From: Ulva prolifera
Taxonomy: Eukaryota; Chlorophyta; Ulvophyceae; Ulvales; Ulvaceae
Direction: 5' to 3'
NCBI GenBank assembly: GCA_023078555.1
Contig: CM041202.1
Location: 1,794,022 to 1,858,021, forward strand
DNA: 64,000 bases
The number at the start of each line of letters is the position of its first letter. Positions within the stretch are counted from its first letter, which is position 1. Both the position numbers and the translations under genes were made by a program. The notes below the pieces were generated by a model, which saw only the letters and a list, made by a program, of their open reading frames with translations, did not search any database and was not told the DNA's origin. Below are positions 11,153 to 23,903 of the stretch, piece after piece.

Positions 11153-12611
11153 GCCAATGTGACAACGTCAACGAAGAGAGGGCCCAAAGCATACTTTGCA
11201 CGCCTTTTCAGACAGCCTTTCCACTTCGACAAGCAGTGCGTCCACATCGCAACAGAACTGTATGGCCCCTCCAACCCAACAGCCATTGATCAGTGGCACT
11301 GCCGGTGCTGGGACACTATCCCTCAACCAGGCCTGGCCCTTATTGAAGGGGCACTAGTGAAGAGCATACTCTGTTGCCAATCCAACACAACGTGCCACAT
11401 AGCGCAAGGATGCCATGCTGAGAGCCATATTTGAAAATTGCTTGAGAAAACTTGTTCACTCAAGTTTTTCAGAATCACACAGGCCACAGACACCCAGAGG
11501 AACACCGAGATGAACACACATGTGCTCACGAGGACCTCAACTACAGGCTCGCCCATACCAGACCTCACAATCGAGTTGACTTGGTTTCTGAGCCAGCTTC
11601 CAGCATCGACGCCACCTCAGCTAAGCAGGCCACTGTACTGAGTTGGACATTGATTGAATGCTGTAACAGGACACTGTGGACCATCCTTACAGAGCAACGA
11701 TGGCCACAAGCGGACAGCACACCATCACACACGCAGCCGCCCCAGGCTGCCCCCCCCCCCCCCAACGTGCCGAAAAACACAGCTACAACACAGCGCTTGC
11801 CCCATCAGCATCCGTCCCACATTCATATTTGCGTTCGGCGCCGGTACGCCGACGGATAGCCCCACGAATCGCATGACACGAGCACAACCTGGCCTCGTTC
11901 CTCTGGACATGCCCCCTTAGCCACCCGGCGTCTCTCCGCCATTGCTCAGCCTGACCTAGTGCCCTGTCTACCCCATGCAACCCCTTCCCCCACACGACCC
12001 CATGCTGACAGCAGGCATGCACACAATCACACAATCAGCACTCATCGGGAAGCGCCAGAGCATCGGCTGTCAGCCCCACATTCCGGAGCAGGCACGTGCC
12101 AACAACCCGTGCCCGACCCCACACACGGCACCTCTCTCGGCGCGACCCTTGTCTGCGCTGTACTCAAACTCTGACAGTCTCTCTCTACATGCATTCCCCG
12201 GGCATCCTTCTGTCCAGGGCAGGCCTGGGCACTGGCAACGGGCCGGAATGCTCACGCCACTCGGGCCAACGCTGACACAGCCAACACACCGCTGCGCCCC
12301 TATCAAAGCAGCCGTTGTGCAGAAATCACAGCAGCAACTCCTGCATGGATCCTCGCCATCTGCCCCAGCTCTGCGCCACACTCACGCAGGCATGCACAAC
12401 AACCAGCATAGAAGCGCCGTGCAGCCAGCAGCAGCGCCAGCGACAAGGCCAGCAGCGCATTCTGGCCAGGCCAGCAGCGGCCGGCGGCGATTTCGGGGTC
12501 CTGGCCACCCACGCAGCAGAGGCAGACCCATTGTGTTGCACCAGAACACGCCTCACGCCGCAAAAAAAATCACCAGGCCAGCACCTCAGCAGGCTGCCTC
12601 CCGCAGCCTCC
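11153..12611. other. intergenic, nothing recognised
   Basis: The stretch is C- and A-rich on the plus strand with a 13-C run near 11751. Frames are overlapping and motif-free. The part next to 12611 is probably the 3' flank of dyskerin. Confidence 0.5.
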
Positions 12612-13406
12612 TCAGTCTGCGTCCTCTGACTTGGCCTTCTTGACCTTCTTCTCCTTCTTTTCTTTCTTCTCCTTCTTGTCCTTCTTCGCGGCCTTCTTTG
12701 CCTTGCCATTCTCCTCTTCGTCGTCGTCGACCTCCATCGTGGCGTCGCCGTCGCCATCCATGCTCTTCCGTTTCTTCTTCTTCTTCTTTTCGGGCTTCTC
12801 CTCGTCTTCCTCCTTGACCTCGACCTCGTCCGGCTTGTCCCGCTTCTTGCCGACCTCCGCATCCTGCACCGGCAACTGAGTTGATGTTGTGGAGATAGCT
12901 GATGTCACGGTGTGCGCCTCGAACACATGAATGCGAGAGAAGCCACACAACCCGCCAGACCTGCGAAGCGCCCGCACAGAGCGGAGCGCTGGATACAGCG
13001 GCAGGAAAAGCATGGGAAAGCGAAAGCGCAGGTGCCTCCCGTCGTTGCTGAAAACACAGTTGCACACACGGAACATTTCCATGCACGCTCATTGCGGCCG
13101 TCAAGTAGATGCTTCACACTCTACCTTGACAATGCGGGCCGAGTAATTGACATGGAAGCAGCACGAGTGCGCGCAAGGTCGGCCAAGTACGCTCCGAACA
13201 AGCCGAAGCGGCCTCACGTCGGCGCAGCTGCGGGGATCAGCATCTCGAGAAAAAATATTCACAGCAGCGGCCATGCCGCATTCGATAACACGGACCAAGA
13301 TAATGGCATCACCTCCCCGCAGCCGGAGCCACCGTCACAGCCTACCACCAAACAACACTATCAGCGCGCCATCGCCCCATGACTGGTCCCGTGCTCAACG
13401 CCAAGG

Positions 13407-13437
<31 letters not shown>

Positions 13438-13476
13438 TACACTGGATCGACTCACGCAGGCAGGCATGTGGAGTGC

Positions 13477-13515
<39 letters not shown>

Positions 13516-16500
13516 GCACCGCGGTTGCCGTGTCGGGGTCGGGCTTGGCGGCGGCGACCGCCGCCGGCGTGCCGCCCGCGGCGAGCGCCCGCAGGTACTC
13601 CGCAGGCGTGTTCTCGTTCGGCTTGCCGTGCTTGTCGAGCTTGCCCTCCGAGATGAGCTGCTTCTTGCGCACCGCAAACGGCCCAAGGCCCCACCTGCAC
13701 ACCACCCCACACCTCCACACCGGCACCACCCCACACCTCCCATAATATAACAACAATCCTTCGGAGCACTGCGTCAGGTTGCTACGCCTGGTACCGCGAT
13801 CGGGTGCTCTGCCGTGCGATTGCGCGAGTCCTGGTAACTTGCTTCACCTCCCAGATGAGCTACATGCTACAGGCCGACATGAGGCCATCAAGGCAGAGAC
13901 ACTGTGCGCGGGGGTGGCCCGACGATCCAGCACACGGCGGTGATTCCTGCCGTAACATTCTGGCTGCGTGCCCAGTGGATGTTGGATAACCAGGCCGTCC
14001 AGGCAGCCAACACCGGCAGCCGCAGGCAATGTGCGTAGACCGCGCAGACAACTCAACCCCAGCGAACGCCGCGCACAGGAACGCACGCCCGCGGCTCCTC
14101 CGCACGTCCGGCACCCCCTCCGAACAACACCGCGCATCCACAGCAATGCAAGCACACCGGCAGCAGAGGGCGGGAGCAGAGGGCATGGGGCTCGCACCGG
14201 CGTGGGTAGGTGTCGCGCTCCATGATGACGCGCTTCACCTTGGCCACGCAGCCGTGGTCGCAGGTGGCCATGATGGAGGAGGTCATCTGCGCGATGCCGA
14301 CGGCGACGGCCTCGCCCTTCGTCGTCATCACCACCACCTCGTCGTCCACCTCCACGCCCTCCTCGTACCGCAGCAGCCCTGAACCGCAGCCGCACGCTTG
14401 AGATGCTGTGTGTGTTTCACTTATGAGCGGCCAGTTTCGCTTATGAGCGGCCAGTTGCAGACGTCTCGGTATCACACGCGCGAGAGTCCCCGGCCGGGAG
14501 TTTGATTGGCCGCGCGCATGGGGATCTCGGGCACAGATGTGGGATACTATACTGTTTAGTGTTCTCAAACAGCAAGTGAGAGTCATGTATTCTGTGTCAT
14601 CTGAAATGTAGCTGGAAGGCATGCGGGCGTCGCATGCCGTACGCTGCGATGTTCACCGGAAGCGCTCGGACGACTAGATGCAGGACCACCACGACACACA
14701 GACGAACGCTGTGCCTGCCTGAACATTGCCTTGTGAATGTGGTTCAGATTGATTGAGCCATGTGGCCGCCTGCAGCGCCGCGTGCCTGCCTGACGATGTC
14801 CGTGCGACACAGCAAGGCACGGCGCTGCCCAGGGAGGGAGGCGAGGGCGGGGGTCATGCACCGGGGATCAGGAGGGCCGATCACATGGTACCATGCTGCA
14901 ATACGGGTGCAGTGACCCCGTATGAAGGTGCAAGTGGGGGGAGAGGGGGGGGAACGAGGGCGCACCGGGGATCATGAGCTTGGCGCCGTAGCAGACGGCG
15001 TTGATGGCGGAGTCCTTGACGACGACGCGCTTGAACGACGTCAGCAGCTTCTCCAGCGGCATCACGATCCGGCGCAGGTACGCATCGTCGCGGAAGTTGT
15101 CGAGCAGCCACTGCGCGTCCATGAGGTCGTGCATCGTGACCATGTTGTCCGCCTCGCCCATGATGCCGGAGCGCACGCGCCGCAGCTCCTGCATGTGGCC
15201 CCCTGCACGCACCCACTCCCAAATAAAAACAAACGCTGCGTGGCTGATTGATTTCTGATCTCGTGTATGCATTCAATGAAGAGATATGCCATGGCCCTGT
15301 GGTGGGTGGTCTGAAGCGTCGGCATCTGGGTAGCATCAGCTGCTGTACTTCGCTCAAGTGATTTGTTTGTTGAACACAGGAGAGACACGTGTGGGTGCCC
15401 CATCGGTGTGTGGGCAGATATCATTTGGGGCTGGAACAGCAGGAGGAGTTGTGTCTGAAAAAATGGGATGGATGCTTCAATTGCACGCAAGCAGTGGGTC
15501 AACGTATGGCGATGGAAGGGGGAACGTGGCAAACATAGGGAGAATCGGCTGGACGGATGTGTTCAGGCTGTAGGGCATCAGGGCTTTGGGTATTTGGCAG
15601 TGTTGATGGAGACTGTAGCTGGATTGCAGTAACTGGTGCGGAGCGTGGTGTGGTGCACTGGGTGTGCGTGTCTCGCTGGCACGCTGCGACAAGGAGCCAA
15701 CTGCAGTGTTTCGACAGAGACCAAATGCAGCATTTCAGAGAGGACCAGGCGCTATTTCTCATGCAGAGGGAGCGGTCAGTGCGATGCTGCAACACAGATG
15801 CTGCAGATGGCGAGTGCAATTCGCTTGTGGAAAGGTGGGGATGCATGGCAGCAGCCTGCGCCTGACGAGACCGTCGTGGGAGGAACGAACGTGTGCGCAG
15901 ACGGAACCTACAGCTGTGCTCATGAAGATCTGCCAATCTGAGAGGGGCATCGGGACAGCAGACTCTGTGCATGGGGCCCCGCAGCATCAACAGGAGCCGC
16001 AGTCAAGCGTGCATGCTGTTCCGAAACGGAGGAATGCGATTTGTAGCAGATTAGGCTGCGGCTTTTGTAGCTTATCAAGGGTTGTGGTGGAGAAAGGTGC
16101 TCACCTACGCCCAGCATGAGCCCCATATGGACGCATAGCGTCCGAATGTACGTCCCCGCCTCACATGATACCCAGAACACCGCAAGATGGCGCTCCTCAT
16201 CGTATTCCATGAGATTGCTCTTGTAGATTGTACGTATCCGAAGCTGGCGCTTGACCGCGCTGACCACAGGCGGCCGCTGCAGCGACATGGCAGGCGTCAG
16301 GATGCACAACTATGACTCGAAATTCAATATGGCACAGGAATGAGCTGATCGCACCTGGAACAATGCGCCAGTGAGCTTCTCGAGCGCGGCGGCCACCTTA
16401 GCCTTGCCGCCCTCTACCGGCCCATGGAACCGCGCGATGCACACGTACTCCTTGCCCGCGGACTGCTGTGCCTTGACAAGGCGAGTAGCTCTATCAATAC

Positions 16501-16849
16501 AAACGATCAGGTTCCCCGTTACCTTTGGGTCGAGCGTTCCGGAATGGCCTGTCTTCTCGACACGCAGCAGCCGCTTGATCCACGCCACCACCTCATGGCT
16601 GCTTGGATTAGCTGGCTTGTCCAAATTCACACAGCCATATGAGAGGTATTCTTTGAGGCTGCGCTTCAGAGGTGTGCTGCCAGATGGAATGGGTGTGTAG
16701 TGTCCGGTTCTGACGTGCAATTTGTCGTAGTTCTTGAGAAGCAAAGGCCACTTGGACGTATCAAGCTTAGGCGTAGATTTCAATGACGGAATTGCAAAAT
16801 CCCCGGCTACTTGAGCCTTGGCGACATCGCCTGAAGAAGATTTTGGCAT
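12612..16849 (-). CDS. CBF5: dyskerin/CBF5 rRNA pseudouridine synthase
   Basis: Catalytic subunit of H/ACA snoRNPs in the nucleolus: isomerises uridine to pseudouridine in rRNA and snRNA, and stabilises telomerase RNA in many eukaryotes. Six exons (16355-16849, 16105-16276, 14966-15202, 14198-14378, 13520-13694, 12612-12863) join in consistent phase to 503 residues. Visible are the N-terminal DKCLD segment (about 35-90), the TruB domain with catalytic Asp107 in [11 protein letters not shown], the [11 protein letters not shown] motif, and the PUA domain with MATCDHG and [29 protein letters not shown], very plant-like, follows. The tail is a Lys/Glu-rich nucleolar-type stretch. Length is normal. 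A 36-nt C run in the transcript lies five bases past the fifth exon's donor. It shares its upstream region with the divergent NusG-like gene. Confidence 0.96.
13407..13434 (+). repeat. (AC)n microsatellite
   Basis: About 14 AC units in the last intron of the dyskerin gene, 45 bp from the long G run. Confidence 0.95.
13479..13514 (+). repeat. 36-base G homopolymer
   Basis: An uninterrupted G run on plus, that is C36 in the dyskerin pre-mRNA. It starts just inside the last intron, five bases after the donor GTGCAC. On the plus strand it could form G-quadruplexes. Exact length in the genome may differ because such runs are hard to sequence. Confidence 0.9.
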
Positions 16850-17270
16850 TGCTGCGCCAGCAAATGTTATAGCATAATCAGCACTACCAACGCAGCACCA
16901 GTAGTGCCTATGTTGTGCAAGTCCAGGCTGCAGTCATAAACGTGCATTCGCAGTGCTGTACGCACCTGACACATCTCTTTGATCCCCAGCGTGAGCCGTT
17001 TGAACCGCATGTGCAATTGCCCCTGCGCCACTGGGCGTTCGCGCTGATGTCGATGAGCCATGTTGCAGATACACAAACACTGCAAGCGCCGATGCAGCGG
17101 CCGGGAAGACATGATTAGGACGAGCGTAGCTGGTCGATCGTATCGGTACTCGTACGACTTTTCCGTCCAGGGCAAATACAGCGACGTGCAGACAAGGACT
17201 GCTGCCGATGGCCTAGCTGCACCCTCCGGGGGCGTTTGCAGAGGGACACACGCACACTCGAGTCAGTGTA
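16850..17270. promoter_or_regulatory. shared divergent promoter region
   Basis: 421 bp separate the start codons of dyskerin (minus) and the NusG-like gene (plus), so both promoters and 5' UTRs must lie here. I see no clear TATA box or other named motif. Confidence 0.55.
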
Positions 17271-20200
17271 ATGTATTCAACAGTGAATGCTAGCTTGCGA
17301 GTGGCGCGACACAGCCGCTCCTCTTCCTCGGGTAGAGGCAACTGTAGCGTGCCGTCCGCCATACAAAATGACAAACGGCACCTACTTCCCTGGGGCGCAA
17401 GCGAGACCTCGGCTGACAAGCTCTCAAAGAGTAAGAAGGGAACTGTCGTGAAGAAAGCCGGTACAGCGGAGCTGGCTGACGCTGCTCAAGACCGCCGAGA
17501 GAAACGCCGGCAGCTTGCGACTGCACGCACAGGTGTGTTGTTGTTGACGTATGAGCCTTCACACTGCACATGTTGTCTATCATCGACTCCACATGTTTTG
17601 TTTTGCCTGGCTGTGTGTGCCATGCTCTGCTGTAATCGGTGCTATTGTGCGCCACCTTTTCCCGACCTGCGCATCGTTTGCAGGTCTGACACGCGAAAGC
17701 GAAGCCAACATAACCGAACTTGAGCGGATAGCGTTTCATGATGAAGAAAGGTGTGGCCAATTGCCCGCATAATGATGCGCTATGCCTGCCAAGTCATTGG
17801 AATGCTAGCTGCACAAGCCGCATCAGCATTGACATCGCCACCCCCAACGTCGGGTCCCTGTTCTAGGTGCCTACGCCGGGGCCCTATGCAACGTCCGACT
17901 TGTGCCTGCAGAAAGGAGCCAAACTGGGGCGGATTTGCGAAAGGCGAGATGAAGTGGTATGCTCTGTGGGTCAACACAACACATGAAGAAGAAGTGGGCA
18001 TGGACCTCGCAAACAGTATCTCCAATCTAGGCACCACCGAAGACGCCAACGGCGAAAAAGTGGAGCGGGTCGCAAACCCTTGGGTGCCCACGAAGATGGC
18101 AATGAAATGGAACGGCAGGTGCGGACACAACACCTTCCCCCACAACTCCATGCTCCCCAGGCTACTGTCTCGTTCACACTCGTAATCATCGCTGGTCGTA
18201 GCCTGACTGCATCGACCGTTCGCAGTGAGAGCAGGCGAGTTCTATGCAGGTCCCGGAGACTAACAGAGCAGCCTGTGAAGTATGGAGGAGGGAACTGGGT
18301 GTTCATCGAGTGCATCATGGACGCTGCAGTCTACAAACTTATCGAGCAGATGCCTGTGGTCAACAGCTTCCGAAAGGACTCCTGCATTGAGGTGTGCTGC
18401 GAGATGCAGGGTTCATCTGGATGTGCCATCCTGCTGCCGCTGGAGATGGCCCGCTGCTCATGTTGTGTCACGTTCAGTCCAAACCATATCAATGCTGTGA
18501 TATCGTTTCTTGGCTCGGGCCTCGATGCCCAATTTGTCACACACAGAACCTCACATGTGACCTACCCATGCGGAAGAGGTCACGACGTGGCGGCACAAAG
18601 AGTTCTGCTCGGACACTGACCTCTCGACCTGGAGATTCACTCAACACTAGTTCCCGTTCATTCGGAGTTGTCAATGTCCAATAGGATACGGCTCAGTAAA
18701 TTCAGATTTACTTTACTTTACTAGTAATGGGTCAGTATTGCGCATGATACCTGACGATAGGTGTAAACACGAAGCTATAATTGTTGGGGGCCTTGGGTGC
18801 AGCTGCGGGATGGCTTTGGTGCCGTGCGCACCTTCCCCCGGCCGCTGTCGGACGACTTCCTCGCCGGCGTGAACACGTGGCTGGAGGAGCGTGCGGACGA
18901 CGACCTCGCGGAGGTGAAGCGCGACCTCTACGGCGTCGCCGTCGACGAAGACACCCGCACCCTCGTGCGCCTCCCCCCCCTCCCTCTCTCCCTCCCTGGC
19001 TATCTGCATTCCCCTGTGCTGGGTGCAGCACTGCAGGTCCCTCGCCAAACAGAAGTCAACACCGTATCGCGCATGAAACGTCACCGCGTTGTTGCAAGGT
19101 GCTTACCAACACGTGTGCACGTTGCACCATATATACGTACGTACGTACATATTTTTGTCGCTGTCTGGGGTGCCTCAAGACCTGCAGTGGACTTCTGGTT
19201 CAATGTTGCAATGGCGTATGCTGAGGGTGTCGACGATGGGGTGCAGAACGAGCGCATCGACGGCGACCCCGAGTTTGTGGAGAAGTACGTCGCCGACGAG
19301 GTCGATGAGAAGGGCGAGCGCGTGCGCGTGCAGCGCTCCCGCTATAAGGCACGCCCCTCCCCCTCTCCTTTGTCGAATCATGTTCTATTTGCGAACCTCC
19401 CTGCGTGTGGATTCACGAGTGGATTTCGCTGCAACGGCTCTTTCTTTTTGGTGTAATTCGGAGTCCTGCCATGCAATGGCCTGTGCTCATGTGAAGGTTC
19501 ATCTTTTTAGCATCCTTTGCCCATCTGCTGCTGGCGTGACTTCAGGGCGGAGTTGCATCACACGCAACCGCGCTGGCGTCGCTGTGTTCGACCAGCGGCA
19601 TCCGCTGCTTGCCCACATGTCTGTCTCTGCCTCGGGGTACTAGGGTTACGGTGCCTGTGTTCGTGGCACCCTGACTTCCAATTCCCCGCACAACGACCCG
19701 CTGCGCTGGGATCTCTCGGTGGCGAGCCGGCCGATGGCTCGCCGCCATGCCCGGCGCTCTCACATCTCTTGTGGCCACGTGCATGCATGCTAACTTAAAT
19801 GCGTGCACTTGCTTGCGCAGTACATTCTCGCTAGTATTCTGAATGCGCATAGGGCTGACTGCCCCTGGCGGTGGGACGGCGGTGGCGCATTGCAATTCTG
19901 TCCAACCTCGAAATGCTGCGGTGAACAAAAACAAAGAAAAGCAACGCTGTGTGTCCTCTGCTGTGGGGAAGCGGATGGGCATCGGCTCGCGCGTGCTGCT
20001 GCTGCGGTAGGTCAGCTCCCGGGGCACACGCGAGCTGAACGTTTTCTGGTATTGCATACCAAATGGGCGCCACGTGTGCAACGCGCCTCTGCTGATCGGC
20101 TGATCGCTCCTGGCGTTGTGTGTGTCAGCTCCCGGGGCACACGCGGGTTGAACGTTTACTGGTATTGGATACCAAATGGGCGCCACGTGCGCAACGCGCC

Positions 20201-23200
20201 TCGGCTGATCGCCGCTGTTGGTGTGCAGTCAGAAGTCGAGTACTCCGGCACGTACGAGAACCCGAGCGGCTGGTTTGATGCCGGCCTGGAGGACGACGAT
20301 GACGCGGACGCTGCGGGGGGTGGCGCCGTGAAGCGCGGCCGCAAGGCGACAAAGCCCGCCGCTGGCACCTCGACTGTGGCGCAAGGGGCCGCCACGGCGC
20401 GGGGTGCGGACGGCGGCGCAGGCTCCGGGCTGGACCGGAGCGCAACAGGCACCTTTGATGAGCTTGATGACCTGCCGTGGGCGGACGCCGGGGCCAGGTT
20501 TGGCGGTGCGGAGGCCGGTGGGGCGACGGGGTGGGGGGAGAGCGCTGCGGCTACAGGCGCTGACAGCGTCGGTGCTGCGGCGGTGCCGGCAGCGGGAGGA
20601 GGCGGCGGCGACGCGGACGGGCTGCCGTCGGGGGGCCTGTGGGATGATTGGGGCGACATAGGCTTCGGCGACGAGCCGGCCGGGGACGCCGTGTCCGCGG
20701 TCGGGTCATTCGCCGGAGGCGATGCAGAGGATAAGTCGAAGGCTCCCGTGGCTCAAACGAAGGCTACCGTGGCAAGTGTAGAAGATGACGGGCTATGGGA
20801 TATCTGGGGCGGCGACGACCTGGGTGGCGCAGGCGGAACAGGGGCGGACGCAGGGGGCCTGTGGGGTGACGAGGCGGTGGAGGACACACGAGTTGCGGCA
20901 GGCGGGAAAGGTGTTGGGGCACCTGCGAGGGGCGGGAGGGCCAGCGGTGGGAGCAGCGTGTGGGATTCTGGGTTTGATACGCCGGCAGACCTGTGGGGCG
21001 GAGATGACAGCTCGTTCGGAGGGGCGATGGCGTGGGACTCGCCGGGGGCCCGCGGCCGGGGTCGGGGGCGGGAGAGCCGGGGCGGGCGCCGGGGCCGCGG
21101 CGCGAGGGGCCGTGGCCGGACATCGATGTGGGACCTGCAGGAGGACTTTGAGGATGGGGCTTTGGAGGATGCGCGCAGTGGAGGCGGCCGTCGCGGACGC
21201 CGGAGCGGGGAGTACGATTCGCGCGCCCGGGGAGAATATGGACGCCGGAGCGGCGAGTCCGATGCGCGCGGTGGGGGCGAGTATGGGCGCCGCAGCGGGG
21301 AGTATGGAGCCCAGGGCCGCGGTGAGCGGCGCGGCAGCGGCGACTGGGGCCGCGGCGAGCGTGGGCGTGGACGTGGCGAGAGGGGCCGTGGCCGAAACTC
21401 CTGGATGTACGAGGACGGGGGGTGGCGGGGGGAAGAGGGCGGGGGCCCGGCGGCGCAGGAGGCGGCGGCGGCGCTGTGGGCGGACGGCGGGAAGCGCATT
21501 GGGCTGCGCCAGAAGGACGATGGCGGTGGTGGTGTGCAGCTGCCGCCGGAGGTGAAGGAGAAGCGGGCTCTGGACAGCTTGACAAGCCTCGTGGAGGCCA
21601 AGGTGGAGGGGAAGCCGCTGCCTGCCGGGCTGGACGGGGGCACCGGAGAGGGTGGAGCAGGGGTGCGCAGCTGGGGCGGCGTGCATGATGATCGCGCCTT
21701 TGAGGAGCGTGCAGACCGCGGCGGGTGGGGTCGAGGTTCGGATACGCGTGACCGGCGGGAGGACCGGACGGGCGGGTGGGAAGACCGTCGGGGCCGCCAG
21801 CAGGATCGAGGTGGGCGCTGGGAGGACCGCGGGGGAAGACGGGAGGACCGTGGTAGAGGGTGGGAGGACCGCCGTGGCGGCCGGGAAGGCCGCGGCGGCA
21901 GCTGGGAGGACCGCGGTGCCCAGTGGGAAGACCGTCGGGGGAACCAGCAGGACCGCGCCGGCGGGTGGGAGGACCGCGGGCGCCGCTGGGAGGATCGCGG
22001 AGGCCGCCGTGCATCCAACGGAGGCCGCTGGGAGGACCGGGGAGGGCGGCGTGAAGGTCATGGTGGCCGCTGGGAGGACCGAGGAGGGCGGCGTGAAGAT
22101 CGCGGTGGCCGCTGGGAGGACCGGGGAGGGCGGCGCGAAGATCGCGGTGGCCGATGGGAGGATCGCGGTGGCCGGCGCGACAACCGGGTTGGCGGAAGGG
22201 AGGACCGCCGGGGCGACCGTGAGGATGGGGCGTTTGCATGGGAAGACCGCTCCAACCAGTGGGAGGACCGCGGGGGGCAGCGAGAGCGCCGCGGGGGCCG
22301 TGGCGGCCGCATGGGCCAGCGGCAGGGCGGCACCTGGGACGAAGGTGATGACGCAGACTTTGGCGTGGAGCGCCAGAGCGGGCGAGGCCGCGGCCGGGGT
22401 GCGGAGCGTGGCCGGGGCCGTGGCCGGGGGAGGCGCGATCAGTGGGAGGACGACGGCGGCTGGCGGGAGCCACGCAGCCAGGGGTGGGAGCGGACCGATG
22501 GCGGCCGTGGGAGGGGCTGGGAGGCCGGGGGCCGGCGGCAGGGGCGCGGTGCTGGCGCACCGTGGGAAGACTCGAGCGGCGGCCGCTTTGACGCAGGACG
22601 CCGTGGCGGCCGAGATGAGGTGCGCGACTCGGCACCGGCGGCCGGCGCCGCGTTTGAGGACGACGGCTGGCTGGACTCGGACAGCTCGTGGCTGGATGAC
22701 GTGTTTGGCGAGCCGCCAGGCGGGGCTGCGCCCCGCGGCGGCAGCGCCGCGGCCGTGCGCGGCGCTGACAGTGCCGCACTGTGGGGGGACTTTGCCGGCG
22801 CTGATGACTTTGGCGCGTGGGACGATGCAGGGTTCCGGAGCGGTGGCGCGGACGAAGGCGCGGGGAGCGTCGGTGGCCGGGGTCGTGGCCGCGGCAGCGA
22901 ACGCGCAGGCCGGGGCCGCCAGGGTCGCGGGGGCCGCGGTGCGGCTGCCCGTCAAAGGAACGATTTCGATTTTGACGGCGATGATGTATTCGGGGGCACA
23001 CCCGGTGTGGACCCGATGGACGGGGACCTGGACAGGTTGCTCGGATCGCTTGCGGCTGGGGATGATATGTCCGGGGGGGCGGCCTGGGAGCCTCCGAGGA
23101 CAGGGGCCCGCGGCGGGAAGGGGGCCGACGCAGGCGTCGACGATCCGTTTGCGGGGGACAGCTTCGGCGACGCGTTTGCGGACGTGTTTGTTGATCCGAA

Positions 23201-23903
23201 GGGCGGCAGCGGCGGCAGGCCGGCTGGCGGTGCGGCCGCGGACAGCACATGGGGGGATGACAGCTGGTGGGACGCAGAGCCACAGGAGGGCTCCGGCCGC
23301 GGCGGACGCGGGGGGCGGGGTGGTCGTGGCCGTGGCCGTGGCGCGGACAAGCGCGCCGGCCGTGGCCGAGGAGCCGCCGCGGCGGGCCCGCGGGACGACT
23401 TCGGTGATGAGGGCTCGCTGTGGGACTTTGGCGCGGCATTCGACGGCCCGCCTGGGGGCGGCCGCGTGGCCGGGGGCGACGCTTTTGGCGCCTGGGACGC
23501 CCCCGACGCGTCGGGGCAGCGGGGCCGCGGCGGGCAGCCTGGCTCGGAGGCCGGCTCGAACCAGAGCTCGTGGGACACGGGGGGGCGGGAGTTTCTGGAT
23601 GAGGTGTTTGGGGCGGCACCCGGCGGGGGTGACTGGGCGGGGAATGCGCGGGGTCCCCCGAGGGAGCTGCCGGTCGGGACAAAGGTGACGGTGACGGGGG
23701 AGTATTCTCCGTTTGAGGGGATGCAGGGTGTGGTGAAGGGGGTGGTGGATGAGCGGCACGTCGAGACAGAGCTGGACGTGTTTGGCATGAAGACGACGAA
23801 GGTGGTGCGGATTGATGAGATCAACGAGATTGGACCGGGCGGCGGTAAGGAGGCGGGGAAGGAGGGGGGCAAGGGTGGCGATCTCGAGGGGGGTAAGGAG
23901 TGA
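17271..23903 (+). CDS. organellar NusG-like protein with giant W/D/RGG insert
   Basis: Seven exons (17271-17532, 17684-17750, 17912-18118, 18250-18391, 18803-18964, 19247-19348, 20229-23903) join in phase to 1538 residues; intron 6 would use a GC donor. Residues 1-70 are Ser/Arg/Lys-rich and acid-poor, like a plastid or mitochondrial transit peptide. A bacterial-type NGN domain follows (about 123-225: MKWYALWVNTTHEEEV, then GGNWVFIECIMD). The C-terminus (about 1461-1519) is a NusG-type KOW domain (VGTKVTVTGEYSPFEGMQG, ELDVFGMKT). Between them lie about 1,230 low-complexity residues: LWDDWGD/GLWDIWGG acidic-Trp modules, RGRGR tracts and some 25 copies of a GGRWEDR-like unit. NusG binds RNA polymerase and modulates elongation; plants have a plastid version, pTAC13. 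Acting on organellar transcription is an inference. Exons 5 and 6 are the least certain. Confidence 0.82.
18651..18722 (+). repeat. SINE tail in a NusG-like gene intron
   Basis: A clean copy of the TTCGGAGTTGTCAATGTCCA...TTTACTTTAC block in intron 4, in sense orientation and lacking the tRNA-like head. Confidence 0.75.
20011..20214 (+). repeat. intronic tandem duplication, 91 bp x 2
   Basis: Two copies (20011-20101, 20124-20214) starting GTCAGCTCCCGGGGCACACG, a few substitutions apart, with 22 bp between them. The second copy ends 14 bp before the 3' splice site of the last NusG-like exon. Confidence 0.88.

Noticed and set aside
10492-11286. 264-codon minus-strand frame across the right end of the DIRS element
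   Set aside because: It runs through repeat B2 into flanking DNA, and the part in B2 also occurs in B1, so it is a chance frame crossing the insertion joint.
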